From Hyphomicrobiales bacterium (lineage in GTDB: Bacteria > Pseudomonadota > Alphaproteobacteria > Rhizobiales > Methyloligellaceae), in NCBI GenBank assembly GCA_021775575.1, contig JAJFHO010000209.1, positions 1 to 38,711 of the forward strand: a stretch of DNA of 38,711 nucleotides. The letters run 5' to 3'. The translations under genes were made by a program, and so were the position numbers. The notes under the pieces were generated by a model. That model saw only the letters and a list, made by a program, of their open reading frames with translations, ran no database searches and was not told where the DNA came from. Shown one piece after another: positions 14,205 to 25,370 of the stretch. How positions within the stretch are numbered: position 1 is the first letter of the stretch; every line of letters starts with the position of its first letter.

Positions 14205-14963
14205 CTACCAGTCCTGCATCTCGGCCGCGGCCAGAATAGCGCCTGCGGTGTCCTGCTGCAGAAACACGGTACAGCCGTCCGATCCGCCGCTCATCAAATG
14301 GTGCTTTGGCAGTTTGATCGTAACTGCCTGACCGGTCCAGCGGCCGACCGGCGTCAGCTCGCGCACGACGCTGTGATAAGTGATCGTACGGCCGCCGTTT
14401 TCGCCACGGCCGATCGCCACGGTCTTGCTCTTTTTCACAAGGGCCAGCCAGATCGTTGCCGACTTGACGCGGCCGCCATTCGGAGCAGCGCCGGTCTCGA
14501 TCACCAGCGTGTCGCCCTCGGTCCACATTTTCAGCGGAACGCGAAGTTTCTCCAATTCGTCCCGGGAGCGTGCAATGGCTCTTTCAATCGCGGCTTCCTG
14601 AGAGCCGACCGCGTGGCGCGTGCCGTTGATCACGGCCTGCGGCGTATAGACCTGACCGTCGCCGCGGGCGCTGGCATAGGCGCGCTGGCGTGCGCTGTAT
14701 GCGGGGTTCGCCAGTGTGTCCTTCCAGCCGAGATAGTCCCAATAGTCGACGTTGAAGGTCAACGTGACGACATCGTCCCGAACCTTGAATTTCTCGAGCA
14801 GCTTGTCAGCGGGTGGACAAGATGAGCATCCCTGGCTGGTAAACAGCTCCACAACCGCCACTGGCCGCGAGGACGCGCCCAGGGCCGTCTGCCCGTAAGC
14901 GCCCGCGGCCAACGCCAGCAGCAGGAAAAGACCCGCCGTCCGAACTCTGAACCGTTTCGCCAT
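14205..14963 (-). CDS. DUF1223 thioredoxin-like periplasmic protein
   Basis: A 252-residue exported protein. A signal peptide covers about residues 1-30 (AGLFLLLALAAGAYG core). The mature start VVELFTSQGCSSCPPADKLL holds a CxxC (Cys46, Cys49) in a thioredoxin-like setting, and VDYWDYLGWKDTLANP and YTPQAVING are typical of DUF1223. The family is common in alphaproteobacteria and its substrate is unknown; a redox role is inferred from the CxxC. The ATG at 14963 is the natural start for the signal peptide, although its ribosome site is weak. Confidence 0.88.
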   Translation of the reverse strand: MAKRFRVRTAGLFLLLALAAGAYGQTALGASSRPVAVVELFTSQGCSSCPPADKLLEKFKVRDDVVTLTFNVDYWDYLGWKDTLANPAYSARQRAYASARGDGQVYTPQAVINGTRHAVGSQEAAIERAIARSRDELEKLRVPLKMWTEGDTLVIETGAAPNGGRVKSATIWLALVKKSKTVAIGRGENGGRTITYHSVVRELTPVGRWTGQAVTIKLPKHHLMSGGSDGCTVFLQQDTAGAILAAAEMQDW

Positions 14964-15124
14964 AGAAAAAATCCGCTCGATCACCCCAGTTGAGGAACAA
15001 ATAGCACAACTGGGCATGGCGACCTTTCAATTGCCGGTCACGACTGGGTGAGGGGCCGCGGCAACCCGCGCCGCACGCCCCGGCCCAATATGCCCCCGCA
15101 CTATGCGCCCGATGATTTGAAACG

Positions 15125-17827
<2,703 letters not shown>

Positions 17828-18076
17828 GGAATCAACCTCCTCATTGGTTGGTCTTGCCGCGCCGCCGGAGTGCCGGCGGAAGGTCTGGCGTTCCTTTCAG
17901 GCAGAGACGTTGAAAAAGGCCGTGGCTCCGGTCTCTTCTCCGCAGGCTCTGGCTCGGGAACGCCCCGTTTTTGCGCTGGCGTCAATTGCGCCGAGACCAT
18001 TAGTATATCGCGCGCGATTTCTCAAGTACTCTCAACTCCGCACCAGATCTCCAACGCAACGCCCCGGCCCGCAATC
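17828..18076. promoter_or_regulatory. Divergent promoter region acnA / ccmA
   Basis: 249 bp between two divergent start codons. The clearest structure is CCGCCGG-agtg-CCGGCGG (17862-17879), about 35-50 nt upstream of the acnA GTG, so probably in its leader. No convincing Fur, IscR or RirA operator was recognised. No further gene is seen. Confidence 0.5.
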
Positions 18077-18688
18077 ATGCAGCTTGAAGCCCACGAACTG
18101 ACCTGTATCCGGGGCGGCAAAACGGTATTTGAAGCCCTGAGCCTTGTTGCCGAGTCCGGCAAGGGTGTGTTGCTGACAGGTCCGAACGGCGCCGGCAAAT
18201 CCAGCCTGCTGCGCGTGCTCGCCGGGTTCATCCCTCCTGCGAGCGGGGGAATCGCGCTGGCCGGCGGGCCTGCCGATACGCCGGTCGCCGAGCAGTGCCA
18301 TTTCGTCGGTCACCTGAACGGCATCAAGCGGGCGCTCACCATTTCGGAGAATCTGTCATTCTGGGCCGGCTATCTGGGCGGCGGGGAAGTGGGTCAGGCG
18401 CTGGAAACCTTCGCGCTCGGGGCCCTCGCCGATATTCCCGCCGCGCTGCTTTCGGCCGGGCAGGCCCGCCGGCTGGGCCTGGCGCGGCTTGCACTTGCGC
18501 CGCGGCCGGTCTGGCTTCTCGACGAGCCGTCCGTGTCGCTTGACACGGCGTCGCGCAAGATTCTGTCGGGCGTCATCCGCGATCATCTAAAAGAAGGCGG
18601 CATCGTTCTCGCGGCGACCCATGCGCCGCTCGGCGTCAGTTTCGCAAGCGAGCTGAAAATGGGTGTCAGGAAGGGGAAGGGGACATGA
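18077..18688 (+). CDS. ccmA: Haem exporter ATP-binding protein CcmA
   Basis: A 203-residue ABC ATPase. Walker A is GPNGAGKS, and a shortened signature, LLSAGQARRLGLARL, replaces the usual LSGGQ; this is the CcmA pattern. Walker B is PVWLLDEPSVSLD. With CcmB, CcmC and CcmD it forms the complex that loads and releases haem-CcmE for cytochrome c maturation. The ATG at 18077 gives the usual length; the frame is open far upstream only as the antisense of acnA. It overlaps ccmB by ATGA. Confidence 0.95.
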   Translation: MQLEAHELTCIRGGKTVFEALSLVAESGKGVLLTGPNGAGKSSLLRVLAGFIPPASGGIALAGGPADTPVAEQCHFVGHLNGIKRALTISENLSFWAGYLGGGEVGQALETFALGALADIPAALLSAGQARRLGLARLALAPRPVWLLDEPSVSLDTASRKILSGVIRDHLKEGGIVLAATHAPLGVSFASELKMGVRKGKGT

Positions 18689-19353
18689 GCGCCTTTTGGG
18701 CCCTGGTGCGCCGCGATCTGCGTCTTGCCTGGCGCGAGGGTGGAGCGATCTCAACCACACTCGGTTTCTATCTCGTCGTGGTCGCTATCCTGCCGCTGGG
18801 GCTGGGTCCCGATCTCAACCTGCTGGCGCGGATTGCGCCAGGCGTGCTTTGGGTCGCGCTGCTGCTGTCGGCGCTGCTTTCCGTCGACCGTATATTCCAC
18901 AACGACCATGAAGATGGCGCGCTCGAATTGCTGGCGCTCGGACCTCTGCCGCTGGAGCTGATTGTGGTGGCCAAGGCGCTGGCCCACTGGATTTCGACCG
19001 GGATACCGCTGGTGCTGGCGGCGCCCGTGCTCGCGCTGCTGCTCAATCTGCCGGCGGAGGCATTCGGCGTGCTGCTGCTGACCATGGCGACCGGTACACC
19101 GGCAACCAGTTTTCTGGGCGCGCTGGGCGCGGCGCTGACGCTGGGGCTGAGGCGCGGCGGATTGCTGCTGTCGCTGCTGATCCTGCCGCTCTTTGTGCCG
19201 GTTCTGATTTTCGGGGTGAGCGCCATAAATGCGGTGATTATCGGCCCGTCGCCGTTTTTGCCCTCCTATCTCATCCTCGCCGCATTGACACTGGCAACAT
19301 TGGCGTTGACGCCGTTTGCCGCGGCTGCAGCACTCAGGCTCAACCTGCAGTGA
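18685..19353 (+). CDS. ccmB: Haem exporter membrane subunit CcmB
   Basis: A 222-residue protein with six hydrophobic helices. The FHNDHEDGALELLALGPLPLE segment is typical of CcmB (usual length about 220). It is the permease partner of CcmA in the haem-CcmE release complex. The ATGA overlap with ccmA implies coupled translation. Confidence 0.95.
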   Translation: MSAFWALVRRDLRLAWREGGAISTTLGFYLVVVAILPLGLGPDLNLLARIAPGVLWVALLLSALLSVDRIFHNDHEDGALELLALGPLPLELIVVAKALAHWISTGIPLVLAAPVLALLLNLPAEAFGVLLLTMATGTPATSFLGALGAALTLGLRRGGLLLSLLILPLFVPVLIFGVSAINAVIIGPSPFLPSYLILAALTLATLALTPFAAAAALRLNLQ

Positions 19354-19390
19354 ATTGCGCCATGGCGACAAAACGATTAGACCACTGCCC

Positions 19391-20143
19391 ATGACCCAGA
19401 CCGAAGGACTATTCAACCGGCTCGCGAACCCGACGCGGTTCATGTCTATCGCCGCCGCCATTTTGCCATGGCTGACGGGGGTAACGGTTATCCTCTTTGC
19501 TGTCGGGCTTTACCTGACCTTCTTCGTCGCCCCGCCGGATTATCAGCAGGGCGAGACGGTGAAGATCATGTTCATCCACGTGCCGGCGGCCTGGCTGGCG
19601 ATGATGGGCTATTCGCTGATCGCCGTTTCCAGTATCGGCTCGCTGATCTGGCGGCATCCGCTGGCCGACGTATCGGCAAAGACCGCCGCGCCTATCGGCG
19701 CCGTTTTCACTTTTCTGGCGCTCGTTACCGGGTCGCTGTGGGGCAAGCCGATGTGGGGCACCTACTGGGTGTGGGATGCAAGGCTTACATCCGTGCTGGT
19801 TCTGCTTTTTCTCTATCTCGGCCTGATTGCGCTATGGCAGTCGATCGAGGAGCCCTCGCGCGCGGGACGCGCCGCGGCGATCCTGGCGCTCGTCGGCTTC
19901 GTCAACGTGCCGATCATCAAATTTTCCGTCGACTGGTGGAACACGCTGCACCAGCCGGCAAGCGTCGCGCGGCTCGACGGGCCGGCTATCCATTCCTCGA
20001 TCCTCACGCCGCTGCTTGTCATGGCGGCGGCTTTCACCTGCCTGTTCTTCGTCCTGCACCTGAAGGCAATGACCACTGAAATTCTGCGCCGCCGGGTCGA
20101 GGCTCTGAGAATGACGCAGGTCGCGCGAGCGGCGGCGGAATAA
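19391..20143 (+). CDS. ccmC: Haem transporter subunit CcmC
   Basis: A 250-residue membrane protein with six helices and the tryptophan-rich periplasmic WWD segment, here WGTYWVWDARLTS. Histidines in the MFIHVPAAWLAMMGY and WNTLHQPAS segments match the external haem ligands of the family. CcmC attaches haem to CcmE. The ATG at 19391 gives the expected N-terminus. It lies 37 bp after ccmB and is followed directly by ccmD. Confidence 0.95.
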   Translation: MTQTEGLFNRLANPTRFMSIAAAILPWLTGVTVILFAVGLYLTFFVAPPDYQQGETVKIMFIHVPAAWLAMMGYSLIAVSSIGSLIWRHPLADVSAKTAAPIGAVFTFLALVTGSLWGKPMWGTYWVWDARLTSVLVLLFLYLGLIALWQSIEEPSRAGRAAAILALVGFVNVPIIKFSVDWWNTLHQPASVARLDGPAIHSSILTPLLVMAAAFTCLFFVLHLKAMTTEILRRRVEALRMTQVARAAAE

Positions 20144-20144
20144 C

Positions 20145-20348
20145 ATGATGGGCAATCTGGGAGAGCACGCCGCCTTCATTGTCGCCGCCTATGCGATCGT
20201 TGCGATCGTTCTCGCGGGGCTGATTGCCTGGGTCACGTTGGATGCGCGCTCCCAGGCCAGGTTGCTGGCCGAACTGGAGGCCAAGGGGGTCTCCCGCCGT
20301 TCGGCCCGCAAGGGGCGCAAGCGACAAGCGAGCGAGGCGGCCGAATGA
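20145..20348 (+). CDS. ccmD: Haem exporter accessory protein CcmD
   Basis: A 67-residue protein with a single hydrophobic helix (about residues 9-30) and a basic cytoplasmic tail, the standard CcmD layout. It stabilises the CcmABC complex and the release of holo-CcmE. Two adjacent ATGs (20145, 20148) could serve as start. The stop overlaps ccmG by ATGA. Confidence 0.88.
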   Translation: MMGNLGEHAAFIVAAYAIVAIVLAGLIAWVTLDARSQARLLAELEAKGVSRRSARKGRKRQASEAAE

Positions 20349-20962
20349 GCGGCACAGCAAAAAGAGGCAAGCGCGAGGGACAACAAGCGGTCCCCGCCGC
20401 CGGAGCATCCTGGAAGATGCTTCTGCCGCTCGGCATCTTCGTGGCGCTTGTCGGCCTATTTTTCGTCGGTCTGCATTCGGGCGATCCGCACAAGCTCCCC
20501 TCCGCCCTTATTGGCAAGCCGGTTCCGGAGTTTGCGTTGCCGCCGCTCGAGGGGCTGCTGGACAAGGGCAAACCGGTTCCCGGGTTCACCCATGCCGATC
20601 TGGCCAAGGGCAAGGTGTCCATTATCAATGTCTGGGCGTCCTGGTGCATCCCCTGCCACCAGGAGCACCCGTTTCTGACGAAGCTGGCCAAGCAGTCCGG
20701 GGCGCCGCTGTTCGGGCTGAACTACAAGGACAAGGCGGCGGCCGCGCGGCGTTTCCTTGGGCGCTATGGAAATCCGTTCCTTGCCGTGGGCGCCGACCGG
20801 GCCGGAAGCGCCGCGCTGAATTGGGGCGTGTATGGGGTGCCGGAGACCTTCATCGTCGGCGGGACGGGCAAAATACTCTACAAGCATGTCGGCCCCATTG
20901 ACGACACGGTGATCGCCAGAGACTTGTTGCCAGTCGTCGCCAAGGCCCGCGCCGGCGGATAA
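20345..20962 (+). CDS. ccmG: Thiol:disulfide interchange protein CcmG/DsbE
   Basis: A 205-residue membrane-anchored thioredoxin-like protein. The anchor helix is about residues 24-44, and the redox site WCIPC (Cys101, Cys104) follows VWAS. The YGVPETFIV cis-proline motif is typical of CcmG. It keeps apocytochrome c CXXCH cysteines reduced. It is last in ccmABCD-ccmG. ccmE, ccmF and ccmH are not in this window and are expected elsewhere in the genome. Confidence 0.94.
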   Translation: MSGTAKRGKREGQQAVPAAGASWKMLLPLGIFVALVGLFFVGLHSGDPHKLPSALIGKPVPEFALPPLEGLLDKGKPVPGFTHADLAKGKVSIINVWASWCIPCHQEHPFLTKLAKQSGAPLFGLNYKDKAAAARRFLGRYGNPFLAVGADRAGSAALNWGVYGVPETFIVGGTGKILYKHVGPIDDTVIARDLLPVVAKARAGG

Positions 20963-21053
20963 TTTCGCCAGGCCTGCGCGGGTGAAACCTTTTGTTAACC
21001 ATACCGCAAGCTTTTCGCTCCAATGATCTCCGGGTAACGGGAGGAGAGGGGTC

Positions 21054-21449
21054 ATGACCGCGGTCAAACCGCCGATAACACCGCCGGTCGCGCCGGCCGC
21101 CGCGCGCCCGGCGCCACCGCACGGTCAGGCCGCGGGTCCGCCCCAAAGCGCTTTCCAGCCCGGTCTGGAAGCCCGGCGCGCCGATGCCAGCCGGCCGATC
21201 AAACCGCCTCAGGCGCAAGAACCGCAGCAACCGCGCGCGAGCACGCCCGCCGGCGAGGGCCGTCAATTATTCACGATCCAGGCGTTGTCGGCCTATGCCG
21301 GGGCAATCATCAATGAGATGGGAAGCGATGCGGGACCGGCATCCACTCAGGGACAGAGCAGCGCGCGCTTGACGGGACCGGGACGGCGCAACGATAGCTC
21401 CGGCGCACCTGCGCCGAGGCCAGGCGGACGGCTCGACCTCAAAGTTTGA
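21054..21449 (+). CDS. Small proline-rich hypothetical protein
   Basis: A 131-residue protein not assigned to a family. Residues 1-70 are Pro/Ala/Gln rich and likely disordered. Residues about 71-90 (LFTIQALSAYAGAIINEMG) form the only amphipathic segment. The end, PRPGGRLDLKV, resembles the short conserved C-termini of several uncharacterised rhizobial proteins. It has no signal peptide. GGGAGGAG upstream of the ATG makes expression likely. It sits between ccmG and a convergent MarR gene. Confidence 0.65.
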   Translation: MTAVKPPITPPVAPAAARPAPPHGQAAGPPQSAFQPGLEARRADASRPIKPPQAQEPQQPRASTPAGEGRQLFTIQALSAYAGAIINEMGSDAGPASTQGQSSARLTGPGRRNDSSGAPAPRPGGRLDLKV

Positions 21450-21485
21450 CAAGGGCGGCGCGCGGCGCTGCGTTCAGGGAATTTC

Positions 21486-21956
21486 TCAGTCGGGCGATTC
21501 GCCGTTCGTGGCGGCAATCGCACCGACGATGATGTTCAGGCTATCGATGAATTCATTCCGTTTGGCCGGCGGCAGGGCGGCCAGCAGACGCGCATCGGCA
21601 TTGGTTGCCGCCGGTACGGCACTGGCCAATGCGGCGCGGCCCCTGCTCGTAAGGCGAACCGAATAGGCCCGGGCATCGGTCTTGGTGCGGCGGCGCCGCA
21701 CAAGATCCTTTTTCAGCATACGTCGCATAATGTCGGCGAGCGTCGAACGGTCAATGCCGGTCCGTTCCACGAGGTCGGTTTGGCTGAGCCCTTCATGCTG
21801 CTTGACGGCGACGAGCACCGCGAACTGGCGCGGCGTCAGCCCATCGGTGGCGACTTCCTCGGTGAAAAGGTCTCCCGCGCATTGTCCGGCGCGGTGCAAG
21901 AGATGGACTGCCGATCCGTCCAGAATCCCGCCATTTGTACGGCCATTCGGGTTCAT
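21486..21956 (-). CDS. MarR family transcriptional regulator
   Basis: A 156-residue winged-helix protein. The recognition region LSQTDLVERTGIDRSTLADIMRRMLKKDLV and the wing RRRTKTDARAYSVRLTSRG fit MarR regulators, flanked by N- and C-terminal dimerisation helices. The ligand and targets are unknown. The ATG at 21956 follows a G-rich stretch; an upstream in-frame ATG at 22010 is also possible. Neighbours do not point to a regulon: the genes on either side are a small hypothetical protein and yciB. Confidence 0.88.
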   Translation of the reverse strand: MNPNGRTNGGILDGSAVHLLHRAGQCAGDLFTEEVATDGLTPRQFAVLVAVKQHEGLSQTDLVERTGIDRSTLADIMRRMLKKDLVRRRRTKTDARAYSVRLTSRGRAALASAVPAATNADARLLAALPPAKRNEFIDSLNIIVGAIAATNGESPD

Positions 21957-22114
21957 GTCTCCCCCCCGGGAAAAGTCCTTCGCGCGAGACAGCGTCCTTC
22001 GCGCATACATCCGTATAGAGAATTAAGCCCCCGCGCCCAAAACACGGTCCAGTCACGATTTCTTGAGTCGATCCGCGGGCGCGGGACAAACCGGGCGGTG
22101 GCCGCTGCCAGGCG

Positions 22115-22696
22115 TCAGTCTTCCGGGTGAAGCGCGTGTCTGCGGATCAGGCCTATCTGTACACCGGCAAAGAGCAGGGTCAGCGGCAGCAGGCCAAACA
22201 GCTTGAAGGCGACCCAGAAGTCGGTCGACATGGTCCGCCAGACGACCTCGTTGGCGACCGCCAGAAAGACAAAGAAGCCGGCCCACCGGTAAGTCATGAC
22301 GCGCCAGCCCTGTTTCGTCATCTGGATATTTTCCCCCATCAGCAGCTGCAGAAACAGCCGGTTGAATGCGAGACCGGCAAGCAGAAGAAGGGCGAACAGG
22401 ACGTACAGAATCGTCGGCTTGATCTTGATAAAAGTTTCGTCGTGGAGAAACAGCGTGAGCCCCCCGAACACCATCACCAGTACGGCTGTCACAAGCGGCA
22501 TTGGAGAAATCTTGCCGAGCAGCAGCCTGGACCCGACAAGCGCGAGAATGATCGCCGCCATGAAGGCCGCGGTCGCCGGGAAAATCCCGTAATACCCATT
22601 GACCGCGAAGAACACGATCAGCGGTCCCAGGTCGAGGGCCAGTTTGGTCAGCGCCGTTGCCGGAGGCTGACCGGGCGCTGGCTCCGGCCCACTCAT
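22115..22696 (-). CDS. yciB: Inner-membrane protein YciB (septation protein A family)
   Basis: A 193-residue protein with five to six hydrophobic helices. LGPLIVFFAVNGYYGIFPATAAFM at the N-terminal side and VANEVVWRTMSTDFWVAFKLFGLLPLT near the C-terminus are strong YciB/IspZ signatures. In enterobacteria it influences envelope and septum synthesis. It is last of dapF-mtaB-ftsY-yciB and overlaps ftsY by ATGA. Confidence 0.94.
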   Translation of the reverse strand: MSGPEPAPGQPPATALTKLALDLGPLIVFFAVNGYYGIFPATAAFMAAIILALVGSRLLLGKISPMPLVTAVLVMVFGGLTLFLHDETFIKIKPTILYVLFALLLLAGLAFNRLFLQLLMGENIQMTKQGWRVMTYRWAGFFVFLAVANEVVWRTMSTDFWVAFKLFGLLPLTLLFAGVQIGLIRRHALHPED

Positions 22697-24117
22697 GCGT
22701 CGACCATTTCATGGGCGCCGGCGATTGCCGCGGCGAATTCATAGGCATCGAAGGGCTGCAGGTCGTCGACCGATTCGCCGACGCCGATCGCGTGGACAGG
22801 AAGCGTAAACTGCTTGGCGATGGCGACGAGAATGCCGCCGCGCGCGGTTCCGTCCAGCTTGGTCATCACCAGGCCGGTGACGCCGGCAATCTCCTGGAAC
22901 ACCTCGACCTGGCGCATGGCGTTCTGACCCGTGGTCGCGTCAAGGACAAGCAGAACGGAATGCGGCGCGCTTTCATCGAGCTTCTTGACGACGCGCACGA
23001 TTTTGGCCAGCTCGTCCATCAGGTCGGCCTTGTTCTGGAGCCGCCCGGCGGTGTCGATCAGCAGCGCGTCCGCGCCCAGCTGTTGCGCTTGCTCCAGCGC
23101 GTCATAGGCAAGTCCGGCGGCATCGGCGCCGATGTTGCCGGCAATGACGGGCGCGCCGCTGCGTTCTCCCCAGATCTTCAACTGGTCTATGGCCGCGGCG
23201 CGAAAGGTGTCGCCGGCCGCCAGCACGACCTTTTTCTTCTCCTGCGCAAATTGATGCGCCAGTTTGCCGATCGTCGTGGTCTTGCCGGTGCCGTTCACGC
23301 CGACGACCAGAATGACATGGGGCGTTTTGGTGGCGTCAAGCACCAGCGGTTGCGCCGTCGGCTCAAGAACGCCAGCCACTTCCGCGCCGAGAATGGCGCG
23401 CACTTCCTCGGGCGAGATCTCCTTATTATACCGTCCGCGCGCGACCTCCCCGGTGATCTGCACCGCCATGTCGACGCCGAGATCGGCCTGGATCAGCGCA
23501 TCTTCCAGCTCCTGCAACGTTTCATCGTCGAGCTTGCGCTTGGTGAATATGGTCGTGATGTTTTCGGTGAGCGCATTGGACGTCTTGCTCAGCCCGTCCC
23601 GCAGCCGTGAAAACCAGCCCTTTTTTTTCGACGGCTCCGCGGCCACCTCTTCGGCGAGCTCGGGTTCCGGGGGCGTTTCCGGCTCGGGAGCCGGTTCCGG
23701 CGCCGCCTCGTCCTTGGCGGGGAAGGGGATGATATCGGCCAGCCCGCGCCGTTTTTTCTTCGGCGGTTCGGGGGTTTCCGCGACGGCCGGTTTATCAGCG
23801 GCGGGTTTTTTGACAGCCGGCTTCGGCGCGACTTTCAACTTGGCCGTGGGCGCGGCTTTCGTTTTCGCCGGCTTCGCGGCGGGCTTGGCCTCGGCCTTGG
23901 CCGGCGGTTGTTTGGCCGGTTTCGCCGCCGGTTTTCTGGCCGCCGGTTTTTTTGCCGCGGGCTTCGGCGCAGCAGGCTTTTTCGCCGCCGGTTTCTTCGC
24001 CGAGGGGGCTTTCGCTTCCTTCTTCTGTTTTTCTTCCGGCTCGGTGGGCGCTTCTTCCTTGGAGCCCATCAGGCTGCCAAGCAGCCGCTTGAAGAATCCC
24101 GGCTTCTTGTCGCTCAT
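22693..24117 (-). CDS. ftsY: Signal recognition particle receptor FtsY
   Basis: A 474-residue SRP receptor GTPase. The NG domain spans about 170-474, with G1 GVNGTGKT (273-280), DTFRAAA, G3 DTAGR (355-359) and G4 TKLD (419-422). The N-terminal A domain is unusual: residues about 30-110 are a Lys-Pro-Ala repeat region like a histone H1 tail, followed by an acidic stretch (134-162). FtsY docks ribosome-SRP complexes at the membrane; its partner Ffh is encoded at 32957. Both ends overlap their neighbours by ATGA. Confidence 0.96.
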   Translation of the reverse strand: MSDKKPGFFKRLLGSLMGSKEEAPTEPEEKQKKEAKAPSAKKPAAKKPAAPKPAAKKPAARKPAAKPAKQPPAKAEAKPAAKPAKTKAAPTAKLKVAPKPAVKKPAADKPAVAETPEPPKKKRRGLADIIPFPAKDEAAPEPAPEPETPPEPELAEEVAAEPSKKKGWFSRLRDGLSKTSNALTENITTIFTKRKLDDETLQELEDALIQADLGVDMAVQITGEVARGRYNKEISPEEVRAILGAEVAGVLEPTAQPLVLDATKTPHVILVVGVNGTGKTTTIGKLAHQFAQEKKKVVLAAGDTFRAAAIDQLKIWGERSGAPVIAGNIGADAAGLAYDALEQAQQLGADALLIDTAGRLQNKADLMDELAKIVRVVKKLDESAPHSVLLVLDATTGQNAMRQVEVFQEIAGVTGLVMTKLDGTARGGILVAIAKQFTLPVHAIGVGESVDDLQPFDAYEFAAAIAGAHEMVDA

Positions 24118-25370
24118 TGCAGCGCCGCCCCCTCGAGCAGGATTGCATCATGTCCGGTCAGCCTGGCGGCGATAATGGTGCCCTCGGCATGAGGCGAGGC
24201 GAGGCGGACGGGCGCGAATTGCGGCGTGCGGCCGAGATGTTCGCTCTCCATCAGGAGGGGCGCCGAGCGGCCCACCTGCGCGCCGAGATGCGTCTCCAGC
24301 GCCGCCGCGCCCTTGTCCCGCAACGCGCGCGCCCGCGCCTTGACGAGCTGGCGCTCAAGCTGCGGCATCCGCGCCGCCGGCGTTCCCTTGCGGGCCGAGA
24401 ATGGAAATATGTGCAGAAATGTCAGGCCGCATTCGTCGACGAGCGAGAGCGTGCTGGCAAACATCGCATCGGTTTCGGTCGGGAACCCCGCGATCAGGTC
24501 GGCGCCGAACACGATATCGGGGCGCAGGCGGCGCGCGGTTTCGCAAAAGGCGATCGTGTCGGCGCGGCTATGGCGCCGCTTCATCCGCTTCAGCGTCAGA
24601 TCGTCTCCGGCCTGAACCGAGAGATGCAAATGCGGCATCAGCCGTTCTTCCTCGGCTATCGCCGCGAACAGCGCGTCGTCGGCCTCGATTGAATCGATGG
24701 AGGAGAGCCGCAGCCGCTTCAACTCCGGCACCAGCTTGAGGATCTTGCGCACCAGAGTGCCCAGTGTCTGCGCGCCCGGCAGATCGGCGCCATAGGCGGT
24801 AATATCGACACCGGTCAGCACCACTTCCCGGTAGCCGCGTTCCACCAGCGTCGCGATTTGCGTCACGACCGCGCCGGCGGCAACCGAGCGCGAGGGCCCG
24901 CGCCCATAGGGAATGATGCAGAATGTGCAGCGATGGTCGCAGCCATTCTGGATTTGCACATAGGCGCGCGCGCGCGACCCGAAGCCCTCGATCAGATGTC
25001 CGGCCGTTTCGCGCACCGACATGATGTCGTTGACCCGGACCCGCTCCAGCTCGCCGCCGGCGAGCGCGGTGAAGGTGCCGGGCATCATTTTTTCTGCGTT
25101 GCCGATGACATGATCCACTTCGGTCATGGCGGCAAAGCTCTCCGGCTCGGTCTGCGCCGCGCAGCCCGTGACGATGATGCGCGCGCGCGGATTCTCGCGC
25201 CGGGTCTTGCGGATCGCTTGCCGTGCCTGGCGCACGGCCTCCGCGGTCACCGCGCAGGTATTGACGATGACGGCATCGCCAAGCCCGGCGCGCTCCGCAT
25301 GGGCGGTCATGACTTCGGTCTCATAGCTGTTCAGCCGGCAGCCGAAAGTGAGCGTGCGCGTCTTCCTCAT
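24114..25370 (-). CDS. mtaB: tRNA t6A37 methylthiotransferase MtaB
   Basis: A 418-residue radical-SAM methylthiotransferase that converts t6A37 to ms2t6A37 in tRNAs reading ANN codons. The N-terminal UPF0004 domain begins FGCRLNSYETE and carries cluster cysteines (also in VNTCAVT and TGCAAQ). The radical-SAM CxxxCxxC is in CDHRCTFCIIPYGRG. The C-terminal TRAM-like region ends in LEGAALQ. Residue spacing separates it from MiaB. It overlaps both dapF and ftsY by ATGA. Confidence 0.94.
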   Translation of the reverse strand: MRKTRTLTFGCRLNSYETEVMTAHAERAGLGDAVIVNTCAVTAEAVRQARQAIRKTRRENPRARIIVTGCAAQTEPESFAAMTEVDHVIGNAEKMMPGTFTALAGGELERVRVNDIMSVRETAGHLIEGFGSRARAYVQIQNGCDHRCTFCIIPYGRGPSRSVAAGAVVTQIATLVERGYREVVLTGVDITAYGADLPGAQTLGTLVRKILKLVPELKRLRLSSIDSIEADDALFAAIAEEERLMPHLHLSVQAGDDLTLKRMKRRHSRADTIAFCETARRLRPDIVFGADLIAGFPTETDAMFASTLSLVDECGLTFLHIFPFSARKGTPAARMPQLERQLVKARARALRDKGAAALETHLGAQVGRSAPLLMESEHLGRTPQFAPVRLASPHAEGTIIAARLTGHDAILLEGAALQ

